Source of the DNA: Pseudomonas entomophila
GTDB lineage: Bacteria > Pseudomonadota > Gammaproteobacteria > Pseudomonadales > Pseudomonadaceae
Assembly: GCF_018417595.1 (NCBI RefSeq)
Contig: NZ_CP070982.1
Coordinates: 1,513,501 to 1,577,500 of the forward strand
Reading direction: 5' to 3'
DNA length: 64,000 bases
The notes under the pieces were generated by a model, which worked only from the letters and a program-made list of their open reading frames with translations, was not told the DNA's origin and did not search any database. Below, piece after piece: positions 9,711-18,237 of the stretch (the first letter of the stretch is position 1; every line of letters begins with the position of its first letter). The position numbers and the translations under genes were made by a program.

Positions 9711-10003
9711 GGTTTCTTAAGGTTAAGTGGAATCATGCACATCTTGATGAGCCGCATCTGATATACCAAGAGGTTGATAATGAATCTTGGGAGGTCAGAA
9801 AGGTAGAGCTTTTTGGAGATGGCACCTTGTGTGGTTATGCGTCTAAGTCGGGCGAGTTTGGTGATTCGATATTGAGTGATCAAAAAATTCCGAGCATTGA
9901 TGAAATTAATGAGTCTGAAGAGTTTTATGCAGAGATAATTACGCAGGGCGAGTTTGAGCGGATCTGGGTGTGGGCAATGAATGCGAGCGGGCTACATAAT
10001 TAA
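9707..10003 (+). CDS. Immunity protein of the Rhs toxin, DUF6881-like
   Basis: A 98-residue acidic protein whose ATG overlaps the Rhs stop codon (ATGA), so it is translationally coupled to the toxin. The pattern LKVKWNH...DEP.LIYQEVD...WEVRKVELFGDG..GYA...IPSIDEIN...EEFYAEIITQGEFERIW fits the DUF6881 family as I remember it, whose members often sit behind polymorphic toxin genes. The inferred role is to neutralise the ADP-ribosyltransferase tip in the producer. An in-frame GTG at 9698 would add three residues but has no better context. Confidence 0.85.
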   Translation: MRFLKVKWNHAHLDEPHLIYQEVDNESWEVRKVELFGDGTLCGYASKSGEFGDSILSDQKIPSIDEINESEEFYAEIITQGEFERIWVWAMNASGLHN

Positions 10004-10015
10004 GTGCTTGCTGAT

Positions 10016-10041
10016 GGCTCCAGTCTGTGCGGTCTGGAGCC
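10016..10041 (+). terminator. Hairpin downstream of the toxin-immunity pair
   Basis: GGCTCCAG and CTGGAGCC form an 8-bp stem with a 10-base loop 12 bases after the immunity gene stop. The T-rich run (10054-10059) starts about 12 bases beyond the stem, so efficient intrinsic termination is uncertain. The rest of 10042-10269 holds no gene I can support. Confidence 0.5.
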
Positions 10042-10269
10042 TACGGGTAAAAATTTTTTAACAAGTCAGCGCAGTCTATCAGGGATGTGTTGAATTTACC
10101 GAGGCGGAAAGGGGATGGATTTATTTTTTCATTATTGGTGCTGCCCACGCTGACGTGCCAACACCCCGCGTACTAGAGCATGGTAGGAATACTTTGCCAA
10201 ATGGGGTAGCCAGAGTAAACTCTCCATCCTAAAAATTTTCGCCGCGCCCAGAACTGCAGAGAAAATACC

Positions 10270-10733
10270 ATGAGAAAACTTCATTCTACTTCGGGCCTTG
10301 GAAAGCTGGAAAAGTATGAGTCATGGCGAGAGCAGTGGGAAACCCCATCAGATCTCAACCTTTTCTCATACCTCCGTAGTGAGTGCCATCCTGAGGGTAC
10401 CTTGATCGTCAGCAAATTATTGTTGCCCGATATGCTATGTGTCGATGACGGTGTATTTCTTGATCTCTCATTTAATGAATCCACCTATCTATCGCTTAAA
10501 AAAGAGAATGCACTTCAAGCATAGAGTGAAGCATGAATCACACATTGCTCTATGATATGTATGATGGGTGTCCAGGCAATGTGTCTGATGAAGTGTTTGT
10601 AAGGCTGTTGGTGCTACTAAAGTACTCTTGGGGTTTGGTTTTGCGTGATGGATTCCCTGAAAAGCAGTTCACCATAACTATCGAAAACAATATTGAAGGC
10701 TATGGTCCGTCATTAACTTTCTGCCAGTTTTAA
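10270..10733 (+). pseudogene. Probable decayed small gene (two fragments, frameshifted), orphan-immunity-like
   Basis: Two short AT-rich open frames follow each other: 10270-10524 (84 residues, MRKLHSTSGLGKLEKYESW...) and 10533-10733 (66 residues, ending ENNIEGYGPSLTFCQF). The third frame between them reads RMHFKHRVKHESHIAL, which would join the two naturally if one base were changed in the A6 run near 10498-10503 and another near 10550. I therefore read the locus as one gene of about 150-160 residues broken by two frameshifts. The alternative is two real small genes, though the second lacks a clear ribosome site. I do not recognise the family. Its position behind an Rhs toxin suggests a former immunity gene. 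Confidence 0.45.
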
Positions 10734-10899
10734 ACATAAGGTAAGGCATCTATCAAGATCTAAGTGCTAGCTCATGTCGCAGCCTGTTTGAAGCCACGAA
10801 ACCTGCAATTATTCTTCGCGCGACAACGGTAGAGAGCTTGGGCTAATTCAAGCGACACCCGACCTAGGAAAGCTTGCAGAGAAAATAAATCTGTCCCGA

Positions 10900-11382
10900 A
10901 TGGCACTTGCTCTTATGCCTGAGTATTTTGAGATTGTTTTTCAGCAAGTTGCAAAAAGCGACTTGCGTGCATTGCTGGAATGCATAGAGATGGGATCTCA
11001 AGCCCTCTCTGGCTTAGCTGTTTCTGAAGAATTTGGAGGGGACGTCTCGGCGGGAATTAACAAAAATTTGATTGATGCGTTTTTTGCCCATCAGGGAGAT
11101 GTGTGCCTGATGGAGCATTTGCATGAGTTTAATGCTTCAGGAACCATACGTCTTCCTCTGGTTTTTTTGAGAGTCATTAAGTATAAGGGCGAAGTGGATG
11201 TTGAGCTGTCTTTCAATGACGCCCCGTCGTTTGATATTGACCGCGTAATGCTTGCTATGCAGGGGTATGCCGATGAACTATCAAAGAAATTTCATATAAA
11301 GGAGTTCTACGGCGGGCTTGAACCTGCAGCGGATATTGATACTAGATATTTTACTGGTAATACTTTAGGGTCTTTGGGCTGA
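10900..11382 (+). CDS. Hypothetical protein in the Rhs-linked AT-rich region, possible orphan immunity protein
   Basis: A 160-residue acidic protein with a short hydrophobic N-terminus (MALALMPEYFEIVFQQ) and a C-terminal part rich in beta-like stretches (LPLVFLRVIKYKGEVDVELSFNDAPS). The start is uncertain: ATG codons lie at 10900 and 10915, neither with a good ribosome site, and the frame stays open upstream to 10792, so this may be the surviving 3' part of a longer gene. I do not recognise the family. Low GC content and position after the toxin-immunity pair fit the immunity genes that collect behind rhs loci. Confidence 0.55.
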   Translation: MALALMPEYFEIVFQQVAKSDLRALLECIEMGSQALSGLAVSEEFGGDVSAGINKNLIDAFFAHQGDVCLMEHLHEFNASGTIRLPLVFLRVIKYKGEVDVELSFNDAPSFDIDRVMLAMQGYADELSKKFHIKEFYGGLEPAADIDTRYFTGNTLGSLG

Positions 11383-11692
11383 AAGGCTAGGGCAGGGCCT
11401 GAGTTGAATATTTTTTGCACGCTCACTGGTCCAGGCACCAGACTTGCAACTGGTTGCAGTTAAAGCTTGAGAAATCATCTGCTGCAAAGAAATAGAAGAC
11501 ATGGGATTCTGAAAAATCAAAATGTTTATTGAAACAGCCGACAGCTCTGAGTGGCTCGTCTGGACGCGCGATGCCCCATTGTATGAGCGCATTCGGGGGC
11601 AGCTTGACGATTAAGTCCATTAGCTGATCTAGATGGGCGTAGCCACTCTGTTAGTTTGCCTTGCTGTTAATAAAGCTTTTCAGGTGAATGGC
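11383..11692. other. Gap with fragmentary open frames, no supported gene
   Basis: Two overlapping short frames are visible. On the plus strand 11522-11614 encodes 30 residues (MFIETADSSEWLVWTRDAP then LYERIRGQLDD) that read like the C-terminal tail of a real protein. On the minus strand 11423-11620 encodes 65 residues (starting MDLIVKLPPNALIQW and ending LQVWCLDQ), also of plausible composition. Neither has a convincing ribosome site and they cannot both be real. The stretch is probably debris of displaced toxin or immunity cassettes. Confidence 0.35.
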
Positions 11693-11989
11693 ATGCTTGA
11701 CATTGATGTCTCTGGTAGAAATGGAAAAGTTAAATTCAATGACTTTTGTTTTGATGAGCGTCAATCCCTCGATTTATGCTTGGACGATTTAAAAGAAGAC
11801 ATGCTGCAAATCAAGTTTCCCGGAGATTTGATTTTAGACGTAGGGTGGCGACCGTCCTTTGACATCCGCGGTGGCTTTCACATCTTGCTGATCAAAAATT
11901 ACGATTGGGAAAAGCCGATTTATCACGGTTTTTCCAGAACAACTGAAACACTCAAGGCCAAAATTTCTGAGGCGCTTCTACTGATATGA
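11693..11989 (+). CDS. Hypothetical protein, possible orphan immunity protein
   Basis: A 98-residue acidic protein (MLDIDVSGRNGKVKFNDFCF...), mostly alternating short beta-like segments, ending KAKISEALLLI. I chose the ATG at 11693 because AGGTGA precedes it; an in-frame ATG at 11633 would add 20 residues. No family is recognised. It is the last gene of the AT-rich block that starts at the Rhs toxin tip, which supports a cassette of toxin-immunity remnants but not a specific function. Confidence 0.5.
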   Translation: MLDIDVSGRNGKVKFNDFCFDERQSLDLCLDDLKEDMLQIKFPGDLILDVGWRPSFDIRGGFHILLIKNYDWEKPIYHGFSRTTETLKAKISEALLLI

Positions 11990-12130
11990 AGCACACACCC
12001 AAACCTTGAGGCCTAGGTTGCTGGGTCTACGCGTCTGGCGTCAGTTGCAACAGAACAAGTAACACGGCAGTGGGGGGCGACGCCTGCCGCCCCGTGAGGT
12101 ATCGCGTCGCAGCATGTAACCGTTTCGGCC

Positions 12131-12400
12131 TCAATGCCTCATCCCCAGCTCCGCATCATCCATCAGCGCCTTGGCCAGCGCGCTCAGGTAATACGACGCC
12201 CAGAGCAGTTGCGGTTTTTCTTCCATGACCCCGGCAATGGTCAGGTCGCGCACGCAGCCCATCAGTTCCGAGGCTTGTTCGCGGGCGTGCTGGCAGGGGA
12301 TACCGGGTTCGATGCAGAACAGCGGGGCGGTCTGGCCTTCGCCTTGGTAGAACTTGGTTTTGCCTGCGGTGGTGTTGGGGGTGGTGTCGTCTGTGGTCAT
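12131..12400 (-). CDS. DUF3077 family small protein
   Basis: An 89-residue soluble protein with a low-complexity Thr-rich N-terminus (MTTDDTTPNTTAGKT) and a conserved-looking body: FYQGEGQTAPLFCIEPGIPCQHAREQASELMGCVRDLT, then a helix LLWASYYLSALAKALMDDAELG. I recall this as DUF3077, common in multiple copies in Pseudomonas and of unknown function. The start follows AGGGAG. The gene downstream in the same direction has a similar size and helical C-terminus. Confidence 0.75.
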   Translation of the reverse strand: MTTDDTTPNTTAGKTKFYQGEGQTAPLFCIEPGIPCQHAREQASELMGCVRDLTIAGVMEEKPQLLWASYYLSALAKALMDDAELGMRH

Positions 12401-12435
12401 TGTTTTTCTCCCTGAAGTTGTTGGTGCCTGGGCGG

Positions 12436-12511
12436 GCCCTTTCGCCAGCAAGGCTGGCTCCTACAGGTGAAACGCAGCCCCGGTAGGAGCCGGCTTGCCG
12501 GCGAACAGGGC
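12436..12511. repeat. REP-type pair, GCCGGC subtype
   Basis: TTCGCCAGCAAGGCTGGCTCCTACA and, after a short spacer, the inverse-type element GGTAGGAGCCGGCTTGCCGG. These are diverged palindromes of the subtype seen also at 53411 and 60006, placed between the two small minus-strand genes. Confidence 0.75.
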
Positions 12512-12521
12512 CGGGCGCGGG

Positions 12522-12761
12522 CTAGTGCAGCGCCTGTGGAGCTTTGGGCATCTGCACCTGGATCAACGCCGACTCGAGCAGCACGCGCAGCGATTCGACT
12601 TCATGCATCGACGCCATCATCAGGATCGTGGCCGGGGACCTGGGCTGGGCATGCACGGCCTGATGGGCCACGGTCAATGCGCACAGGGCGTACTCGGTGG
12701 CCTGGATGAGGGTGTCTTCGAGGGAATGAGGATGGGGTGGGTCGGGGACGATCTTTAACAT
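12522..12761 (-). CDS. Small hypothetical protein, DUF3077-neighbour type
   Basis: A 79-residue protein starting MLKIVPDPPHPHSLEDTLIQ and continuing with an amphipathic helix (ATEYALCALTVAHQAV) and a second helical half (MMASMHEVESLRVLLESALIQVQ). The start follows AAGAGG at good spacing. It resembles small proteins that often accompany DUF3077 genes in pseudomonads; function unknown. It lies upstream of the DUF3077 gene on the same strand with a REP pair between them. Confidence 0.7.
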   Translation of the reverse strand: MLKIVPDPPHPHSLEDTLIQATEYALCALTVAHQAVHAQPRSPATILMMASMHEVESLRVLLESALIQVQMPKAPQALH

Positions 12762-13289
12762 GACTACCTCTTGCTGATGAGTGGGACCACCACCGTCTGC
12801 TGTCAAACAAGAGGGTGGCAGCTGTACATGGGTTGACAGACCGGTCAGCAAGAGCAAAACCCCGGCGCACACGAAGTGCCCCACATACAGCCGCCATGAA
12901 AAGCGAAGCCGTTGAAGTTGCTCTTGGAAGTCGGCCTGTCAAAGCCGGTCGCTGATTCAAGCGACCCGCCGAGACTAGAGCCGTGCCAGAACGACCGCAA
13001 CGGAAAAAGGGCGGCGGGAGTATGTTTGGGAAATGGACTACAAGGAAGGGGTTAAATCTGATTTCAGAGCCTGAAATGCAACCCCATCGAGGCGTGTCAT
13101 ATCCCTGGCTCCACACTAACCTCAAGCCTTGCGCGATCCTTGTGGGAGCGGCCTTGTGTCGCGAAAGGGCCGCAAAGCGGCCCCAGCGATCATTGCATCG
13201 ACACTGAGATCCTGGGGCTGCTATGCAGCCCTTTCGCGACACAAGGCCGCTCCAACAGGGCTTGCCGTTTTACGGATACACTGCCGGGC
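12762..13289. other. 528-base intergenic region with a REP pair
   Basis: No gene is supported. 13139-13258 holds inverted repeats of the GTGGGAGCGGCCTTGTGTCG subtype about 100 bases apart, each joined to a GGGCCGC/GCGGCCC hairpin. A 74-residue frame at 12983-13207 runs into the repeat and is rejected. The promoter of the LysR gene must lie between the repeat and 13290. Confidence 0.7.
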
Positions 13290-14222
13290 ATGAACCTCGA
13301 CACCCGCATCAAGTACCGCCACCTGCTGTGCTTCCTGGAAATTGCCCGGCAGGGCAGCCTGGCCAGGGCCGCCGACGTGCTCGCCATCAGCCAGCCGGCG
13401 ATCTCCAAGACCCTCAAGGAGCTGGAAGACCTGCTCGAGGCGCGCCTGTTCGAGCGCTCGCGCAATGGCGTCGCGCTGACCCCGGCCGGCACCCGCTTCA
13501 TGCGCTACGCCGGCCCCAGCGTGCAGGCCCTGCGCGAGGGCGTGGGCAGCGTGCGCGGCGAGGCGCGCACGCCGTCGCAGGTGCGCATCGGCGTGCTGTC
13601 CACCGTCGAGGGGCTGTTGATGCCGGAGGTGCTCTGCCGCCTGCACCAACGCCACGAGGCACTGGTGATCAGTGTGGTGACCGGGGTGAGCGCGCAACTG
13701 CTCGGGCAGTTGCACCTGGGCGAGCTGGAACTGGTGGTCGGGCGCATGACCGACAGCCCGCAGATCCAGGGCCTGTCGTTCGAGCACCTGTACAGCGAAT
13801 CGATGGCCCTGGTGGTGCGCCCGGGCCATCCGCTGCTGGCCAGCACGCCGGTGGAGCGGGCCCAGGTGGGGCGCTATCCGCTGGTGCTGCCGCCCCAGGG
13901 CACCACCATTCGCCAGCACGCCGACAGCCTGTTCGTGCAGTGCGGCATCCCGATGCCGGCGCAGCGCCTGGAAACCTTGTCGCTGGCCTTGAGCCGTCGC
14001 TACCTGCTGGGCAGCGACGCGCTATGGGTGGCGCCGCGCGACGCCGTGCTGCTCGACCTGCGGCACAACGAACTCGCCGAACTCGACCTGGGCGTGCGCG
14101 AACCGGGTGGCTCGGTGGGCATCTGCCGCAACGCCGCGGTGCCGCAGAGCCTGCCGGCCCAGTGGATGTGCGAGGTACTGCGCGAGGTGGCCGGGCAGTA
14201 CCGGGACGGCGATTACCCCTGA
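13290..14222 (+). CDS. LysR family transcriptional regulator, PcaQ/GbpR-like
   Basis: A 310-residue regulator with an N-terminal winged HTH (IKYRHLLCFLEIARQGSLARAADVLAISQPAISKTLKELE, residues about 7-46) and a LysR substrate-binding domain (IGVLSTVEGLLMPEVL onward). The HTH closely resembles the PcaQ group, which elsewhere controls protocatechuate degradation, but no aromatic-catabolism gene is next to it. Its 3' end overlaps the 3' end of the convergent tolC-like gene by 10 bases. It may regulate the neighbouring minus-strand operon or a remote target; the sequence does not decide. Confidence 0.85.
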   Translation: MNLDTRIKYRHLLCFLEIARQGSLARAADVLAISQPAISKTLKELEDLLEARLFERSRNGVALTPAGTRFMRYAGPSVQALREGVGSVRGEARTPSQVRIGVLSTVEGLLMPEVLCRLHQRHEALVISVVTGVSAQLLGQLHLGELELVVGRMTDSPQIQGLSFEHLYSESMALVVRPGHPLLASTPVERAQVGRYPLVLPPQGTTIRQHADSLFVQCGIPMPAQRLETLSLALSRRYLLGSDALWVAPRDAVLLDLRHNELAELDLGVREPGGSVGICRNAAVPQSLPAQWMCEVLREVAGQYRDGDYP

Positions 14223-15559
14223 GCCGGGCGGGTGAGCAGGGCGCTGAGGCGCTTGAGGTTGTCGTCGCCCAGGCTGCCGCTGGCGGCCATCAGGCGCAGC
14301 TGGGCCTGGAGAATGGCGTAGCGCTGGCGGGCCAGCTGCAGGGTGGTGCGGGTGACCTGCTGTTCGGCATCCACCACGTCGCTGCTGATCCGCGCGCCGG
14401 CTTCGAAGGCGTGGGTGGTGATCTGCAGGTTGCTCTGGCTGGAACGTAGCGCCTGCTGCAAGGCCTGGTACTGGCTGAGCCCGCCGGTCAGGTTGAGGTA
14501 GGCCTGGCGGGCCATGAAGTCGGCCTCGCGGCGGGCATCTTCCAGTTCATCCTCGGCGGCGCCATGCAGGGCGCGCGCCTCGCGGGTGCGGCTCTGGGTG
14601 CCGCCACCGGCGTACAGCGGTACGCTCAGTTGCACGCCGACCACGGTCTGGGTGTACTTCTCCTCGGGCACGGTGACGTCGTAGAGGCTGCCGCCGACCG
14701 AGGCGAAGCGCCCGTGGGCGGCGACCAGGTCGAGGGTCGGCAGGTGGCCGGCCTGTTGTTTCTCCACTTCCTGCTCGGCGATCAGCCGGCGCACTTCGGC
14801 GGCCTGCACCTTGAGGTTCTGCGCCCGGGCCTGTTCGGTCCAGGCCTCCATGCGCGCCGGTTGCGGGCCGGCGAAGGCCACTTGGTCATCCAGCCGCGCC
14901 AGTTCGCCGGGGTCGTTGCCGATCAGTCGCGCCATGGCCTGTTGTTGCAGGCGCAGGGCATTGCCCGCAGCGATCTGCTCGGCCTGGGCCAGGTCGTAGC
15001 TGGCCTGGATGCGCTGTACTTCGTTCTCGGTGCCCGAGCCTTCGCGGCGGAAGCGTTGCGCCTTGTCCAACTGTTGGCCGAGGCTGCGCACCTGCTGGCG
15101 GCTGGTGTGCAACTGGTCTTCGGCCAGCAGCAGTTCGAAGTAGGTGTCGGCCACGCGCAGCATCAGGTCCTGGCGCGCCGCCAGCAGGTCGATTTCGCCA
15201 GCGGTGGCCTGGGCTTTGCCCTGGGCATGGTCGATGACGTTCTGCCAGCGCAGCAGCGGCTGGACCAGCACCAGCGCGTAGGCGTTGGAGTTATCCTTGT
15301 CGCGCTGTGCGCCACCGCTGTGCTCGCGGTCGACCCAGGCCGCGCCGCCTTCCAGCGACAGGTGCGGCAACAGCGTGGCCAGCCCCTGGGGGGCCTTTTC
15401 TGCCGCGGCCTGCTGGCGTTGCTGGGCGGCGGCGTAGGTCATGTCGTGATCCACGGCCTTGAGGTAGGTCTGGTACAGGTCGCTGGCCTGGCCAGGGTTG
15501 CTGCACAGCGCCAGCAGCGCCAGCGCGGCTACGCGGATTCGGGGGCGGTGTCCGGGCAT
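14213..15559 (-). CDS. TolC-family outer membrane efflux protein
   Basis: A 448-residue protein with a signal peptide (VAALALLALCSNPGQASDLYQ) and the two-fold TolC pattern: long coiled-coil helical stretches (about 40-190 and 240-430) and a beta-strand region around GVQLSVPLYAGGG. It would form the outer membrane exit duct. It is the last gene of the ten-gene operon and overlaps the transporter gene upstream by 31 bases, which indicates coupled expression. It completes an EmrA/EmrB-type tripartite pump. Confidence 0.9.
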   Translation of the reverse strand: MPGHRPRIRVAALALLALCSNPGQASDLYQTYLKAVDHDMTYAAAQQRQQAAAEKAPQGLATLLPHLSLEGGAAWVDREHSGGAQRDKDNSNAYALVLVQPLLRWQNVIDHAQGKAQATAGEIDLLAARQDLMLRVADTYFELLLAEDQLHTSRQQVRSLGQQLDKAQRFRREGSGTENEVQRIQASYDLAQAEQIAAGNALRLQQQAMARLIGNDPGELARLDDQVAFAGPQPARMEAWTEQARAQNLKVQAAEVRRLIAEQEVEKQQAGHLPTLDLVAAHGRFASVGGSLYDVTVPEEKYTQTVVGVQLSVPLYAGGGTQSRTREARALHGAAEDELEDARREADFMARQAYLNLTGGLSQYQALQQALRSSQSNLQITTHAFEAGARISSDVVDAEQQVTRTTLQLARQRYAILQAQLRLMAASGSLGDDNLKRLSALLTRPAQG

Positions 15560-17100
15560 GTCGCAGATTCCTTTGCGGGTTGAGGCTTGGGGGTCCTGGG
15601 GTTGCGCATCATCAGCACCATGGGCACGCCGACCAGCATGACCGCGCCGAGCAGGCCGAAGAGCATGCTGAAGCCGAGCATCTGCGCCTGGTCGCGGGCT
15701 TCGAGGAAGGCCAGCAGGGTGTTGGCCTGGCCGGGGTCGAGCAGGTCGGTGGACAGGCGCCTGGGGTCGAGGTTGGCGACCTCCCAGCCGCCGGCGAGCA
15801 GGCGGGTTTCGTCGACGTGCTCGGACAACTGCCGGTAGCGCGACCAGGAGAAGCGCGTGAGCAGGGTGGCGGCGATGGCGATGCCGACGCTGCCGCCGAG
15901 CTGGCGCATCAGGTTGAGCACGCCGGAGCCGACCGAGATCAGCCCTTGCGGCAGTTGGCGCATGGCCAGGTTGGTCAGTGGCACGAAGATCATGCCCAGG
16001 CCGAAGCCGCGGATGACCAGCGGCCAGAACAGCGTGTCCGGGTTGCTTTGCAGGGTGAACTGGGTGTGCAGGTACATGGCGTAGCCGTAGATCAGGATGC
16101 CCAGGCAGATGAACACTCGCTCGTCGATACGGTTCTCCTGGGACAGCTTGCCGATCACCAGGGTGCTGACGGCGCTGGCCAGGGCGCCGGGGAAGATCAC
16201 CAGGCCACTTTGGTAGGCGCTCTGCTCAAGCAAGGTCTGCAACAACAGCGGCACCATGAACAGGGTGCTGTACAGGCCGAAGCCCACGCAGAACGCGCAG
16301 ATCGAGCCGAGCAGGAACTCGCGGTTGGCGAACAGCGACAGGTTGACGATCGGGTTGGCGACCCGTCGCTCCCAGTAGCAGAACCCAACCAAGCCGAGCG
16401 CCGACAGCACCAGGCACAGCACGGTGAGGTCCGATTCCAGCCAGTCCCAGTGCTCGCCGCGCTCCAGCAGGATCTGCAAGCTGCCCACCCCGAGGGCGAG
16501 CAGGGTGAAACCAAGGTAGTCGATGCTCTGCGGGCGTCGCTCGTGGCGTGAGTCGTCCACGCACAGCCAGGCCAGCAGCAGTGCTACCGCGCCGATCGGC
16601 AGGTTGATCAGGAAAATCCAGTGCCAGGAAAACGCATCGATCAGGTAGCCGCCCACCGACGGCCCCAGGGTCGGCCCCATCATCACCCCGACGCCGTACA
16701 CCGCCATGCCGGCGCTGACCTTCTCCTTGGGGAACACGTCGTAGATGATCGCCTGGGAGATCCCCAGCAGGCCGCCACCGGCCAGGCCCTGGACCACCCG
16801 GCACAGCACCATCTGCCACAGCTCCACCGACAGCGCGCAGCCCAGCGAGGCGACCACGAACACGGCGGACGACACCAGGTAATAGGCGCGCCGGCCGAAC
16901 CAGGCCGACAGCCAGCCACTGGCCGGCAGGATCACCACGTTGGCGACGATGTAGCCGGTCGACACCCAGGAGATCTCGTCCACCGACGCCCCGTAGCTGC
17001 CCATCAGGCTGGGGATCGCGACGTTGACGATGGTCACGTCGAGCAGTTCCATCATCGAGATCAGGGTGACCGTCAAGGCCACCAGCCAGGGCGATTTCAT
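15529..17100 (-). CDS. DHA2-type major facilitator drug/metabolite exporter, EmrB-like
   Basis: A 523-residue inner-membrane protein with about 14 hydrophobic segments. It begins WLVALTVTLISMMELLDVTIVNVAIPSL, the typical DHA2 first helix with the D-x-T-I-V-NVA-P motif, followed by the loop motif GWLSAWFGRRAYY and motif C-like MMGPTLGPSVGGYLID. The start overlaps the stop of the emrA-like gene by four bases (ATGA). It is proton-driven and would export the product of the upstream enzymes through the EmrA-TolC conduit, conferring self-resistance. The substrate is unknown. Confidence 0.93.
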   Translation of the reverse strand: MKSPWLVALTVTLISMMELLDVTIVNVAIPSLMGSYGASVDEISWVSTGYIVANVVILPASGWLSAWFGRRAYYLVSSAVFVVASLGCALSVELWQMVLCRVVQGLAGGGLLGISQAIIYDVFPKEKVSAGMAVYGVGVMMGPTLGPSVGGYLIDAFSWHWIFLINLPIGAVALLLAWLCVDDSRHERRPQSIDYLGFTLLALGVGSLQILLERGEHWDWLESDLTVLCLVLSALGLVGFCYWERRVANPIVNLSLFANREFLLGSICAFCVGFGLYSTLFMVPLLLQTLLEQSAYQSGLVIFPGALASAVSTLVIGKLSQENRIDERVFICLGILIYGYAMYLHTQFTLQSNPDTLFWPLVIRGFGLGMIFVPLTNLAMRQLPQGLISVGSGVLNLMRQLGGSVGIAIAATLLTRFSWSRYRQLSEHVDETRLLAGGWEVANLDPRRLSTDLLDPGQANTLLAFLEARDQAQMLGFSMLFGLLGAVMLVGVPMVLMMRNPRTPKPQPAKESATCPDTAPESA

Positions 17101-18164
17101 AGGGTCTGGCCCTTGTCGTCACGGGTGTCGACCTCGACGAACACGCTCATGCCCTGGCTGATGGCATCCTTCATCCCAGCGGGCAGGTCCTTGAACTCGA
17201 TGCGTGTCTGCACCCGTTGCACCACCTTGGTGAAGTTACCCGTGGCGTTCTCCTGGGGCAGCAACGAGAAGCGTGCGCCCGTGGCCGGCACCAGGCTGTG
17301 CACCACGCCTTCGAAGGTCTGGCCGGGGAAGGCGTCGACGCTGATCCGCGCCGGCTGGCCGACCCGCACGCGGCCGATCTGGGTCTCCTTGAAGTTGGCC
17401 ACCACCCAGACGTGCTCGGTGCTCACCAGGCTCAGCAGTTTTTGCCCGGCCACCACGAACTGCCCGGGCTGCACGTCCTTGTGCACGATGAAGCCGGCCC
17501 GCGGCGAGGTCTGCCGGGTGTCCTGCAGGTTGATGCGCGCCAAGGCCAGTTCGGACTCGGCGGCCTTGATCCGGTACTCCTCCACCTTGAGCGCCGCCTG
17601 GTTGGCCAGGGTGCCCTCGCGGGCGGCGTTGGAGTTGTCGCGTGCGCCCTGCAACTGGTGGTTCAGGGCGCTGTAGCGGGCGCGCGCGGCTTCCAGGTCC
17701 TGGGTGCTGACCACCCCCTGTTCGGCCAGGCGCTGGGTGCGCCGGTAGTCGCTGGCGGCCTGTTCGACGTTGGCCACCAGTTGGCCGATCATGGCCTTGG
17801 CGGCCTGGCTGCGGGCGACGGCGCCGCGCACCTGGCTGTCCACCAGCCCGGGCATGCCGCCCTGGCCGGTCGCCACCAGGGCGCCCAGGTAGTTGGCCTC
17901 GGCCCGTTCGACCCGCTGGTGGTACTCGTCCTCGCGCACCTGGAACAGCAGGTCGCCTTTGCCCACCTGGGTGTTCTCGCGCACCGGCACCCGGACCACC
18001 ACACCGCTCAGCTTGGCGCGGATCGGGATGATGATCCCTTCCACTTCGGCGTTGTCGGTGCTGACGTACTGCCGCGCATACTGCCAGCGCTGCCAGCCCA
18101 GCAGCGCCAGGCCCGCGAGCACCGCCGCGCAGACCGCCAACTTGGCATGCTTGCCTTTCAACAT
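17097..18164 (-). CDS. HlyD/EmrA-family membrane fusion protein
   Basis: A 355-residue periplasmic adaptor with one N-terminal membrane helix (LAVCAAVLAGLALLGWQRW), the first half of a lipoyl/barrel-sandwich domain (VSTDNAEVEGIIIPIRAKLSGVV), a long coiled coil (about 85-200), the second lipoyl half (SPRAGFIVHKDVQPGQFV) and a C-terminal beta-barrel (IGRVRVGQPARISVDAFPG). It links the EmrB-like pump to the TolC-like duct. The ATG at 18164 follows GAGGGT; 73 bases separate it from the DUF3050 gene upstream. Confidence 0.92.
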   Translation of the reverse strand: MLKGKHAKLAVCAAVLAGLALLGWQRWQYARQYVSTDNAEVEGIIIPIRAKLSGVVVRVPVRENTQVGKGDLLFQVREDEYHQRVERAEANYLGALVATGQGGMPGLVDSQVRGAVARSQAAKAMIGQLVANVEQAASDYRRTQRLAEQGVVSTQDLEAARARYSALNHQLQGARDNSNAAREGTLANQAALKVEEYRIKAAESELALARINLQDTRQTSPRAGFIVHKDVQPGQFVVAGQKLLSLVSTEHVWVVANFKETQIGRVRVGQPARISVDAFPGQTFEGVVHSLVPATGARFSLLPQENATGNFTKVVQRVQTRIEFKDLPAGMKDAISQGMSVFVEVDTRDDKGQTL

Positions 18165-18237
18165 GTCATACACCCTCGTTCGTGTTGCAAGGGGACAGGG
18201 ACCCTTGCCCGCCGCATCGACGGGCAAGGGCATGGGC

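Noticed and set aside
12983..13207. Small plus-strand frame of 74 residues before the LysR gene
   Set aside because: Its second half is REP sequence (VGAALCRERAAKRPQ, a translation of the repeat seen repeatedly in this window), so it is not a real gene.
13290..14222. Naming the LysR gene pcaQ and assuming control of protocatechuate genes
   Set aside because: Only the HTH resemblance supports PcaQ; no pca gene lies nearby, so the specific name and target are not justified.
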